Assembly (NCBI GenBank): GCA_945948185.1
Contig: CAMFAL010000004.1
Span: 1 to 64,000, forward strand
Direction: 5' to 3'
Source: an uncultured Clostridia bacterium
GTDB taxonomy: Bacteria > Bacillota > Clostridia > Oscillospirales > Oscillospiraceae
Length of the DNA stretch: 64,000 bases
The notes below the pieces were generated by a model that ran no database searches, was not told where the DNA came from, and saw only the letters and a program-made list of their open reading frames with translations. The position numbers and the translations under genes were made by a program. Of the stretch, positions 1 to 8,471 are shown piece after piece (positions within the stretch are counted from its first letter, which is position 1; every line of letters starts with the position of its first letter).

Positions 1-18
1 TGCTCCTATTATACCAGA

Positions 19-45
19 AGAACCTCGCCACCGGCGAGGTTCTTT
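19..45. terminator. Hairpin agaacctcgcc-acc-ggcgaggttct followed by T-run
   Basis: 11-bp perfect inverted repeat followed by ttt. Confidence 0.6.
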
Positions 46-55
46 GACAAGCTGA

Positions 56-92
56 TGGGACCGGATTTGAAAATCCGGTCCCATATTTTATT
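56..92 (+). terminator. Second tandem hairpin gggaccggatt-tgaa-aatccggtccc with T-rich tail
   Basis: 11-bp perfect inverted repeat followed by atattttatt. Confidence 0.6.
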
Positions 93-93
93 A

Positions 94-178
94 TCAGACC
101 GTTCCGAGCACCCCACCGGCAGGCCATCCGCCAGCTCATTCACGGAGAAGGGCTTAGTGAGACAGTCGTCGGTCCCGG
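94..178 (-). pseudogene. Fragment of a response-regulator receiver domain
   Basis: Minus-strand translation EALNAGTDDCLTKPFSVNELADGLPVG matches the conserved (A)G-A-DD-Y-L-(T)KPF-xx-EL segment of receiver domains; no complete ORF around it. Confidence 0.5.
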
Positions 179-205
179 CATTCAGCGCCTCCTACAGGCA
201 GCAAA

Positions 206-238
206 AAGAAGGAGCTGTTTTCACAGCCCCTTTTTTAT
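206..238. terminator. Terminator downstream of phnE
   Basis: aaggagctgt-tttc-acagcccctt hairpin followed by ttttt. Confidence 0.55.
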
Positions 239-252
239 AATGTTAACTTCTT

Positions 253-1779
253 TCACATTTTCCTTCTCCGGCTGCGGTCTGCCAGGGCGCCGGAGGCCAG
301 CACCAGCACCAGCAAGCCCAGCAGATAAGCCGCCGCCTGGGACCACAGATAGCCGTTCATGGAGAACAGCAGCGGCGTGCCCAGTCCCCCGGCGCCCACC
401 AGGCCCAGCACCGCCGCCTCCCGCAGATTCACGTCGAAGCGGTACAGGGCGGCAGACAGCATGGGCCCCTTTGCCTGGGGCCAGACACCCTGGCGCAGCA
501 CCGCCAAGCGGCCGCAGCCCATGGTCTCCAAGGCCCGGACAGCCCGCAGGTCCATGGCGTCCAGAGCACCGATGTACAGCTTGCAGCACATGGAGACCGA
601 CAGCACCGCCAGGGTCAGCAGCCCCGCAAAGGATCCAGGACCCGTGACTCGGATGAACAGCAGGCCCGTGACGATGGCAGGCAAAGTTCGCAAGGCCAGA
701 AGCAGCAGCTTCCACACCCCCGCCCGCCAGGGCCCGGAGATATTTCGGCTGCCTGCCAGGGCGATGGGCACAGACACCACCGCGCCAATGGCCGTTCCTG
801 CTACGGTCATGGCCAGAGTCTCCAGGCACAGGTAGGGCACGCCCTGCTTTGTAAAGTTCCACAGCAGAGACCAGTCCGGGTGCAGCAGGCCGGCCAGAAT
901 GCCCCGGAACACCGTCAGGCCCCCCGCCGTCACCGCGGGTGGTGAGATGGTGGCGGCGCTCCACAGCAGCACCAGCGCCCCCAGGCACCACAGTCCCCGG
1001 CGGGCGGCGCCGGAAATGTGTGTCTTTCCGGCCAGCAGCCGGCGCAGCCAGCTGCTGAAAGTCTCCACCACAAAGACCACCCCATACAGCAGAAGAAGAA
1101 TGGTCCCTACCCGGCTCCACTCCCGCCAGGCGATCTTCTCATTTAATATAATACCCAGGCCCCCGGCGCCCACATAGCCCAGGATGGCGGCGTGACGCAC
1201 GTTGGCCTCCAGCACATACAGCACATCCGAGAGATAGCCCGGCAGCACCTGTGGCAGGCAGGCTCTCCAAAAGGCCCGCCAACGGCCGCAGCCCGCGGCG
1301 CACAGGGCCTCCATGGGCCCCAGGTCCTGGTGCTCCACCGCCTCCCAGCCCATACGGGCCAGCAGGCCCAGGGCGTACAGGGCGATGGCGAAAGCCCCGG
1401 CAAAGGAACCGGTGCCCCACACAAAAGAGCACAGCAGAGCCACCACCAGCACCGGGATAGCCCGCAGCAGGTGGATGAGCCCACGGAGTGCCGCCGCTGC
1501 GCGAGGATGGCCGGAGGCCCGCCCGGAGCAAAGCCCCGCCAGGGGCAGGGCCAGCAGAGCGCCCGCGAAGGTCCCCAGCAGGGACATTCTCAGGGTGTCC
1601 AGCAGGGGCGGCAGGACCTTGGGCAGGTATCCCAGATCCGCCGGGAACAGACGGCCCAGGATGCGGCCCATCTCCCCGCCTCGTTCCAGCAGGGTGGGCA
1701 GGGAAAAGCCGCACAGCCAGGCACACAGAGCTGTGATAACCACCAGCAGCAGCGGCTTCCGCCGTTCAATCCACTTCAT
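253..1779 (-). CDS. phnE: Phosphonate-type ABC transporter permease, two PhnE-like domains fused in one polypeptide
   Basis: 508 aa; two copies of the permease EAA-like motif (EANVRHAAILGYVGAGGLG and DVNLREAAVLGLVGAGGLG). Confidence 0.85.
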   Translation of the reverse strand: MKWIERRKPLLLVVITALCAWLCGFSLPTLLERGGEMGRILGRLFPADLGYLPKVLPPLLDTLRMSLLGTFAGALLALPLAGLCSGRASGHPRAAAALRGLIHLLRAIPVLVVALLCSFVWGTGSFAGAFAIALYALGLLARMGWEAVEHQDLGPMEALCAAGCGRWRAFWRACLPQVLPGYLSDVLYVLEANVRHAAILGYVGAGGLGIILNEKIAWREWSRVGTILLLLYGVVFVVETFSSWLRRLLAGKTHISGAARRGLWCLGALVLLWSAATISPPAVTAGGLTVFRGILAGLLHPDWSLLWNFTKQGVPYLCLETLAMTVAGTAIGAVVSVPIALAGSRNISGPWRAGVWKLLLLALRTLPAIVTGLLFIRVTGPGSFAGLLTLAVLSVSMCCKLYIGALDAMDLRAVRALETMGCGRLAVLRQGVWPQAKGPMLSAALYRFDVNLREAAVLGLVGAGGLGTPLLFSMNGYLWSQAAAYLLGLLVLVLASGALADRSRRRKM

Positions 1780-2539
1780 GGGCCGCTTTTCCTCCGTAAA
1801 TGTCCCGCAGAACCGCCTCCGTCACCGCGGTTGGGGGGCCGTCGAAGGCCACCCGGCCCTGCCGCAGGCCCAGGATGCGGTCGGAATACCGCAGGGCCTG
1901 GTCCACGTTGTGGCTGTTCATCAGGACGCTGAGCCCCTGTTCACGCTGCAGCCGCCGCAGCAGCTCCAGCACCTCCTCGGCCCGCACCGGGTCCAGGGAG
2001 GCCACCGGCTCGTCCGCCAGCAGCAGCGTGCCGCCCTGCATCAATGCCCGGGCCACCGCCACCCGCTGCCGCTCTCCGCCGGAGAGGCTGTCCGCCGTCT
2101 GCGCCTCTTTGCCCGCCAGACCCACCGTTGCCAGCAGCGCCCGGGCCTTTTCCCGTTTTTCCTTCGGAAAGTGCCCCAGCAGGACGGACAGCGGGTCCAG
2201 CTCCGGCAGGCAGGCGTTCAGCACATTGGCCTCCGCCGTGGAGCAGCCCACCAGGCAAAAGTCCTGGTAGATCATGCCGATCTTTCGCTGCAGGTACCGC
2301 TTTTTCCGTCCCCGCAGTGCCGTCATATCCGTCCCGTCCAGCAGGATGCTGCCACTGTCGGCAGTCAACTGACCGGTGACGCACCGCAGAAGGGTGGACT
2401 TACCCGCGCCAGAGGGGCCGATAACGGAGACGAAGCTCCCCGCCTCCACCGAAAAGCTGACGCCCTCCAAGGCTGCCTCGCAGCCGCCCTGGGCAGGGTA
2501 TGTTTTTCTCAGGTCCCGAATCTCCAGCACGTCATTCAC
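1766..2539 (-). CDS. phnC: Phosphonate-type ABC transporter ATP-binding protein
   Basis: Walker A GPSGAGKST, signature LSGGERQRVAVARAL, Walker B LLLADEPVASLDP; adjacent to phnD/phnE. Confidence 0.88.
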   Translation of the reverse strand: MNDVLEIRDLRKTYPAQGGCEAALEGVSFSVEAGSFVSVIGPSGAGKSTLLRCVTGQLTADSGSILLDGTDMTALRGRKKRYLQRKIGMIYQDFCLVGCSTAEANVLNACLPELDPLSVLLGHFPKEKREKARALLATVGLAGKEAQTADSLSGGERQRVAVARALMQGGTLLLADEPVASLDPVRAEEVLELLRRLQREQGLSVLMNSHNVDQALRYSDRILGLRQGRVAFDGPPTAVTEAVLRDIYGGKAAHEVD

Positions 2540-2556
2540 CTCTTAAAAAGTCATTT

Positions 2557-3618
2557 TCAGCTCAGGGATTTCAGCAGTTCCTGGGCGGCCCGCTCGCCGT
2601 CGTAGTCGCTGTCCTGGGCAAAGGCGTAGCCGGTGTGGGCAAAGGTCTGGATAATGGCCAGCCCCTCCTCCGTCTCACCGATCTCGATCATGACTTCGCC
2701 AAAAGCCTGACAGAAATCATCGGTCATGACCTTGGAGGCCTTGCTGACGCTGACGGTATCATTATAGATACCCTCGGTGACACCCAGGACGTTGGTCTGC
2801 TCCCACACGGAGCCGGTACCGCCAAACTCGCCGGTCCACTGGTCGGCGTACTTATACTGCAAATGGCCGAAGCCCACGGCGATATCCGCCTGGCCGGAGG
2901 CCAGTCGGGCCATGGAGGTGCTGTAAGAATCAGACTGGATCACGTTGGGCAGGTCGCTGATGGTCTTGCCGTAGTGCTCATTGAGCCACAGGGCAGGATA
3001 GATGTAACCGGAGGCGGAGGAGGCGCTCATGACGGTCCAGGTGGCGTCAGACAGCTCCTCCCAGGTCAGCTCTTCCCCGGCATTGACCTTGGCAGCCAGG
3101 GCCTGGCCCTTCTCGCTGGGGCCCGCCAGGATGATGGAGCGGTAATAGGTGGCCTTGTCGCCAGTGTATGCGCCGGGGGTACCGTCATTCCAACCGGCGG
3201 GGTTTTCGGAATCCTTGCTGTAAGCGGACCGCAGGGCGCTCAGCAGCACATCGCAGTCGTCGCTGTACAGAGTGTAGGTTCCTCCGGAGATAAAGCCCAC
3301 GTCGGCGCTGCCGGCGGAGAGGGCCTCGCCCACAGCCTCGTAGGAAGCGCCCACAGAGAGGTTAATGTTCTTTACGTCATAGCCCTTTTCCAGCAGCTTC
3401 TCCTGCAGCATGCCGCACAGGGGCTCCGTGGCTGCCATGATAACCTCAGAGGCGTCATAGGGAGCGAAGGCAATGTTCAGTTCTTCCACCACCACGGGGC
3501 CTTCTGTCTCCGGAGCCGGGTCGGCAGGGGACTCCTGCTTGGCGCCGCAGGCGGACAGCATACCCGCCAGCATGGTAAGCGCCAGCAGCAGGCTCAGTTT
3601 CCTGTTTATTCTTTTCAT
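2557..3618 (-). CDS. phnD: Phosphate/phosphite/phosphonate ABC transporter substrate-binding lipoprotein
   Basis: Lipobox LAGMLSAC; PhnD-like N-terminus LNIAFAPYDASEVI; start set at MKRINRK, preceded by ggagg. Confidence 0.85.
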   Translation of the reverse strand: MKRINRKLSLLLALTMLAGMLSACGAKQESPADPAPETEGPVVVEELNIAFAPYDASEVIMAATEPLCGMLQEKLLEKGYDVKNINLSVGASYEAVGEALSAGSADVGFISGGTYTLYSDDCDVLLSALRSAYSKDSENPAGWNDGTPGAYTGDKATYYRSIILAGPSEKGQALAAKVNAGEELTWEELSDATWTVMSASSASGYIYPALWLNEHYGKTISDLPNVIQSDSYSTSMARLASGQADIAVGFGHLQYKYADQWTGEFGGTGSVWEQTNVLGVTEGIYNDTVSVSKASKVMTDDFCQAFGEVMIEIGETEEGLAIIQTFAHTGYAFAQDSDYDGERAAQELLKSLS

Positions 3619-3652
3619 GTTTTTTCCTCCATGTTCCAATTTGCGCAGCAAA

Positions 3653-3704
3653 AAGGGCGCAGAAAGCAACACACCCGAGGTGGTGTGCCCCTTCCTGCGC
3701 CCTT
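3653..3704 (-). terminator. Leader terminator upstream of phnD
   Basis: Minus-strand AAGGGCGCAGGAAGGGGCACACC...GGGTGTGTTGCTTTCTGCGCCCTTTTT hairpin plus U-tract, ending about 30 nt before the phnD start. Confidence 0.75.
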
Positions 3705-3766
3705 GTCAGGCTGCATTCTCAAAACAATATTGGGCCAGAGCCAGGTCGTCCCTGATTCCGCTAGAT

Positions 3767-3795
3767 ATTATAGGTTACTTTTCCCGGTCTGTCAA
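3767..3795 (-). promoter_or_regulatory. Sigma-70-type promoter for the phnD leader
   Basis: Minus strand TTGACA-17 nt-TATAAT, exact consensus boxes with optimal spacing. Confidence 0.8.
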
Positions 3796-3870
3796 CCGTT
3801 TTCTCCCCTCTCTTTTTCCACGGTCTCCCAATCTTCAGAGACTTCAGAATGCCAGAAACCGCAAGCGGCT

Positions 3871-3926
3871 GCAACGCTTGAAACATTTAATATTTCATTT
3901 ACGTTACATGGCGTTTCATTTGTTGC
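3871..3926. promoter_or_regulatory. Candidate enhancer-binding (UAS) inverted repeat
   Basis: ctgcaacNNNtgaaac (about 3869-3884) and inverted gtttcaNNNgttgcag (about 3913-3928), upstream of the -24/-12 promoter. Confidence 0.35.
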
Positions 3927-4091
3927 AGAGTTCTGTTTCATATTGGCAAAATTGACGATTTCAGGGGAGCAGGAAAACGTTTATATCGTCAGATTCCCCT
4001 CGGTCACTTTGCTTAATTTTTCACCATCTTTTAAACAGAATTTACAAAAAAACTTGTTTTTTTCCTGCCTTGCCCTTTTTGTCGAAATTCA

Positions 4092-4107
4092 TGGCACAAT
4101 ATTTGCT
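4092..4107 (+). promoter_or_regulatory. Sigma-54 (-24/-12) promoter
   Basis: TGGCAC-AATAT-TTGCT, correct GG-N10-GC spacing, upstream of pdxA2-tctBAC. Confidence 0.75.
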
Positions 4108-4187
4108 TATATAGTTAAGTAAATTAAATTCGCGGCTGCACACCGTCTTCCGCGAAACACAGTAAATTTTGTATGGAGGTATTACCT

Positions 4188-5201
4188 ATGAGTGAGAAAC
4201 CTATTCTCGGCGTTCTTCTCGGCAACTCCGCCGGCGTTGGTCCGGAGCTGGTCGCCATGCTGGCGGTCAAGGACTACTACGCTGATTACTGCCGCCCCGT
4301 CATCATCGGCGACCTGCGTATGTTCGAGCACGGTCTGAAGGTGGTGGGCGGCGACGTGCCCCACTATGTCATTGACGATCTTTCCCAGTGCGACTGGTCC
4401 AAGGGCTACCCCGTTCTGGACCTGAAGGACCAGGACCCCGCCCAGGTGGTCTACGGAGAGGCCAACCAGTACTGCGGTGCCGGTGACCTGCACCAGCTGG
4501 ACACCGCCATCGACCTGTGCAAGGCCGGCAAGATCGAGGGTTTCGTCTTTGGCCCCTTCCACAAGGGCGCCATGAAGATGGCCGGCATGCACGACGAGAG
4601 TGAGCACACCTACCTGGCCAACGCCTTCCAGCTGACCACTCCCTTCTGCGAGGTCAACATGATGGACGATCTGATGACCGTCCGCACCACCAGCCACATT
4701 CCCATCAGCGAGGTCAGCGCCACCCTGACCGAAACCACCCTGCGGGAGGCCATTGAGCTGGGCGAGATCACCGGCGAGAGCCTGGGCCACAAGCCCCGCA
4801 TCGCCGTGGCCGCTCTGAACCCCCACTGCGGCGAGTTCGGCCTGTGCGGCCGTGAGGAAGTGGACATCATTCAGCCCACCATTGAAAAGGTGGTCAAGGA
4901 GACCGGCTGGAACGTCACCGGCCCCTACTCCGCCGACACCCTGTTTATCAGCGCCCTGAAGGGCGACTTCGACGTGGTGGTCACCATGTACCACGACCAG
5001 GGCCAGATTGCCCTGAAGCTGGTGGGCTTCCAGCGCTGCATCACCGTGGCCGGCGGCCAGCCCTATCCCATCGCCACCTGCGCCCATGGCACTGCCTTCG
5101 ACAAGGTGGGCAAGGCCAGCGTCACCACCGATTCCTTCGAGCGCGCCGTGCGGACCACCGCCAAGATGGCGATGGCCAAGCGTGAAAAGGCCAACGGCTG
5201 A
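4188..5201 (+). CDS. pdxA2: PdxA-family dehydrogenase (4-hydroxythreonine-4-phosphate / 4-phospho-acid-sugar dehydrogenase, PdxA2-like)
   Basis: GNSAGVGPELVA start, metal-binding segment YHDQGQIALK; start at MSEKP with RBS ggaggt. Confidence 0.82.
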   Translation: MSEKPILGVLLGNSAGVGPELVAMLAVKDYYADYCRPVIIGDLRMFEHGLKVVGGDVPHYVIDDLSQCDWSKGYPVLDLKDQDPAQVVYGEANQYCGAGDLHQLDTAIDLCKAGKIEGFVFGPFHKGAMKMAGMHDESEHTYLANAFQLTTPFCEVNMMDDLMTVRTTSHIPISEVSATLTETTLREAIELGEITGESLGHKPRIAVAALNPHCGEFGLCGREEVDIIQPTIEKVVKETGWNVTGPYSADTLFISALKGDFDVVVTMYHDQGQIALKLVGFQRCITVAGGQPYPIATCAHGTAFDKVGKASVTTDSFERAVRTTAKMAMAKREKANG

Positions 5202-5242
5202 GATGCCCGCGGCTGAAATCTGTAAAAAGAGAGGGATACACT

Positions 5243-5707
5243 TTGGAGAATAAGAAGAAAGGCTTCAATCTGCGAACGGTCATTCCCCTGGCTACGATCA
5301 TCGTATCTCTGGTGTTCATCGTCGTGGGTCTGAAGAACTACGGCTTCTGGAACGCCCAGCCCACCCCCGGCTTCTTCCCCATCATTATCGCCGTGGTGCT
5401 GCTGGCCTCCAGCATCGCCTGCTTCGTCCAGATCGCCCGTGACAAGAACAGCGACGAGGTCAAGTACAACCGCAACGAGCTGATGGTGATGCTGGGTGCC
5501 GCCGGCATCATCCTGTGCACCTTCCTGATCGGCCTGGTGCCCAGCTGCCTCATTTACATCTTCCTCTGGCTCAAGTTTGTGGAGCGCGCCCCCTGGAAGG
5601 TCATCATCATCATTGAGATCATTATGGCCGCCATTATCCTGGGTGTGTTCACCGCCTGGCTGCAGATCCGCTTCCCCATGGGTCTGCTGGGCGATCTGAT
5701 TTTCTAA
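5243..5707 (+). CDS. tctB: Tripartite tricarboxylate transporter small membrane subunit TctB
   Basis: 154 aa with four hydrophobic segments directly upstream of tctA; probable TTG start. Confidence 0.78.
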   Translation: MENKKKGFNLRTVIPLATIIVSLVFIVVGLKNYGFWNAQPTPGFFPIIIAVVLLASSIACFVQIARDKNSDEVKYNRNELMVMLGAAGIILCTFLIGLVPSCLIYIFLWLKFVERAPWKVIIIIEIIMAAIILGVFTAWLQIRFPMGLLGDLIF

Positions 5708-5719
5708 GGAGGGTCTGAC

Positions 5720-7243
5720 ATGGAAAACTTTTTGTCCCTGCTGGCCGGTTTCCAGGTAGCCCTCGCTCCTGAGAACATCGGTGCCTGCCTGCTGGGCGCT
5801 GTCCTGGGTCTGATCGTGGGCGCCATGCCCGGTATCGGCTCCCTGGCCGGCTGCGCCCTGCTGCTGCCCCTGACCTACAAGTTTAACCCCACCACCGCCA
5901 TCATCATGCTGGGCGCCCTGTACTATTCCAATATGTACGGCGGTTCCTTCAGCGCCATCCTGCTGAACATCCCCGGCGACTCCCCGGCCATCACCACCGC
6001 CCTGGACGGCTATCCCATGGCCAAAAAGGGCCGTCCCGGCCAGGCACTGATGGCGGCCAACATGGCCAGCTTCATCGGCGGTACCATTGGCATCCTGATC
6101 CTGACTCTGACCGCCTCCGGCCTGGCGACCCTGGGTCTGAAGTTCGGCTACGCCGAGATGACCCTGATCCTGCTGATTGCCATGACCTCTATCAGCTGGC
6201 TGATCGGTGAGAACCCCATCAAGGGCATCGTCATTACCATGCTGGGCATTCTGGTGGCTTCCATCGGTATGGACACCCTGTCCGGTGCTCCCCGGTTCGA
6301 GTTCGGCAACATGTACCTGCTGGGCGGCGTGCCCTTCACTCCCTTCATCATCGGCTGCGTGGGCTTCGCCCAGGTCATCAAGCTCATCAATGAGCGGGAA
6401 GCCGACGAGAAGAAACGCGCCAACGAGGACAGCAAGACCAAGCTGTCCATCCGCCAGTCCATGCTGACCGGCCACGACTTCAAGCGCATGCTGCCCCCCA
6501 CCATCCGCTCCGGCGTGATGGGCACCTTCGTGGGCGTGCTGCCCGGCTCCGGTGCCACCACCGGCTCCATGGTAGGCTACGCCATGCAGAAGAAGTTCAA
6601 GAGCGAGGAACCCATGGGCACCGGTGCCATTGAGGGCATCGCCGCCTCCGAGGCCGCCAACAACGCCGCGGCCGCCGGCGCCTTCGCTCCCCTGCTGGCC
6701 CTGGGCATCCCCGGCTCCGGCACCGGTGCCGTCCTGCTGGGCGGTCTGATGATGTGGGGCCTGAACCCCGGCCCCCTGCTGTTTGACAGCAATCCCGAAT
6801 TCTGCTGGGGCCTGATCTCCTCCATGTACATGGCCAACGTGTTCACCCTGTTGGTGGCCATCCTGGTCATTCCCTTCCTGATCAAGATCCTCAGCGTGCC
6901 CGTCAAGTACATGATCCCCATCATCACCTGCGTGTGCATCGTGGGCGCCTATTCCACCAGCAACTCCATGTACGGTGTGATCGTCATGTTCGTGTCCGGC
7001 ATCGTGGGCTACCTGCTGGACAAGAACGGCTTCCCCACCGCTCCCATGCTGCTGGCCTTCGTGCTGGCTCCCATGCTGGAGAAGAACATGCGCAAGGCCT
7101 TCATCGCCTCTCAGGGCAGCCTGAAGATCTTTGTCGACTCTCCCCTGAAGCTGGTGCTGCTGGCCGTGTTCCTGGTGCTGATCCTGACCCCTGTGGTCAA
7201 GAGCATCCGCCGGAAGATGCAGGCCAAGAAGGCCCAGGCCTGA
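5720..7243 (+). CDS. tctA: Tripartite tricarboxylate transporter large membrane subunit TctA
   Basis: GAMPGIGSLAGCALLLPLTYKFNPTTAIIMLGALYYSNMYGGSFSAILLNIPGD, highly conserved TctA N-terminus. Confidence 0.95.
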   Translation: MENFLSLLAGFQVALAPENIGACLLGAVLGLIVGAMPGIGSLAGCALLLPLTYKFNPTTAIIMLGALYYSNMYGGSFSAILLNIPGDSPAITTALDGYPMAKKGRPGQALMAANMASFIGGTIGILILTLTASGLATLGLKFGYAEMTLILLIAMTSISWLIGENPIKGIVITMLGILVASIGMDTLSGAPRFEFGNMYLLGGVPFTPFIIGCVGFAQVIKLINEREADEKKRANEDSKTKLSIRQSMLTGHDFKRMLPPTIRSGVMGTFVGVLPGSGATTGSMVGYAMQKKFKSEEPMGTGAIEGIAASEAANNAAAAGAFAPLLALGIPGSGTGAVLLGGLMMWGLNPGPLLFDSNPEFCWGLISSMYMANVFTLLVAILVIPFLIKILSVPVKYMIPIITCVCIVGAYSTSNSMYGVIVMFVSGIVGYLLDKNGFPTAPMLLAFVLAPMLEKNMRKAFIASQGSLKIFVDSPLKLVLLAVFLVLILTPVVKSIRRKMQAKKAQA

Positions 7244-7306
7244 TTCCCATTTCTTAGTTTTCCAATAAAAATGGAAATATATTTAAAAAGAAGGAGAAAA
7301 GAAACC

Positions 7307-8362
7307 ATGAAAAAACTGATGGCACTGACTCTTGCACTGCTCATGACCCTGTCTCTGGCTGCCTGCGGCGGCAAGACCGAGCAGTCCGCCCCCGCTGACA
7401 GCAAGGGCGACGCTTCCACCGAGACCGCTGCTTTCGTTCCCAGCAAGAACATCACCTGGATCTGCACTTCCTCCGCCGGCGGCGGCTCCGACATCTTCTC
7501 CCGTAAGATCGCCGACATCATGAAGAACGACAATCTGGTCAACGGCCAGACCATCGTGGTCTCCAACGAGACCGACGGCTCCGGCGAGGTCGGCCGCAAC
7601 AAGGTGGCCACCATGAAGGCCGGTGACGCCGACTACACCCTGCTGACCTTTAACTCCGGCGACCTGATGCCCATGGTCAAGAACACGAAGAACCGTTCCT
7701 CCAACTTCCGCATCCTGGCTATCATGGCCGTGGATAAGCAGCTGCTGTTCTCCTGCCCCGCTTCCGAGGCCAAGACTGACTACGCCAAGGCCGGCGGCGA
7801 CCAGAACGACTTTGCCGCCGCCATCGAGGCTGCCAAGAACGGCACCTTCGTGGTCATCGGCGGTTCCAAGGGCGACGACATCACCACCTACGGCAAGCTG
7901 CTGGCTGAGATCGGCCTGACCGAGCAGCAGATGGGCTACATCACCTACGACTCCACCTCCGACGCCATTACCGCTGCTCTGGGCGGCAACGTGGACTTCG
8001 TCATCTCCAAGCCCGCCGCCGCTTCCCAGTATGTGGAGTCCGGCGACCTGAACGCCGTCCTGGCCCTGGCCAACGAGCGCTATTCCGGCAACCTGGCTGG
8101 CGCCCCCACTCTGTCTGAGATCGGCGACTATAATAACGTGGAAGTTCCCGTGTGGCGCGGTGTTGCCGCTCCCGCTTCCATGAGCGACGAGGCTGTGGCC
8201 TTCTGGTCTGACGTCCTGGGCAAGGTGTCTGCTTCCGACGCCTGGCACACCGAGTACCTGGAAAAGAACCAGCTGATCGACGAGTACAAGGATACCGCTG
8301 CCGCTACCGAGTATGTCACCGCCTATGAGGCTGACTACATGGCTGCCAACGGTTTGAGCTAA
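7307..8362 (+). CDS. tctC: Tripartite tricarboxylate transporter substrate-binding lipoprotein TctC
   Basis: Lipobox LSLAAC; ITWICTSSAGGGSDIFSRKIA; follows tctBA. Confidence 0.88.
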   Translation: MKKLMALTLALLMTLSLAACGGKTEQSAPADSKGDASTETAAFVPSKNITWICTSSAGGGSDIFSRKIADIMKNDNLVNGQTIVVSNETDGSGEVGRNKVATMKAGDADYTLLTFNSGDLMPMVKNTKNRSSNFRILAIMAVDKQLLFSCPASEAKTDYAKAGGDQNDFAAAIEAAKNGTFVVIGGSKGDDITTYGKLLAEIGLTEQQMGYITYDSTSDAITAALGGNVDFVISKPAAASQYVESGDLNAVLALANERYSGNLAGAPTLSEIGDYNNVEVPVWRGVAAPASMSDEAVAFWSDVLGKVSASDAWHTEYLEKNQLIDEYKDTAAATEYVTAYEADYMAANGLS

Positions 8363-8388
8363 GGCTTGAGCTGAGTTACAATTTGTAG

Positions 8389-8431
8389 TATAATTTAGGC
8401 GGGCCGCTTCTGCGGACCCGCCTAAATTATA
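8389..8431 (+). terminator. Hairpin between tctC and the regulator gene
   Basis: tataatttaggcggg ... cccgcctaaattata 15-bp stem. Confidence 0.6.
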
Positions 8432-8471
8432 GCCTTAGAGCATCCAACACACCTGCAGGAAGGAGATTGCC

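Noticed and set aside
3618-3765. TPP, guanidine-I or T-box identity for the phnD leader
   Set aside because: Characteristic elements (CUGAGA/GAUCUGG; GGUCCGAGAG...GGGAUAAAAGCCC; GGUGGNACCGCG) are not present in the minus-strand leader.
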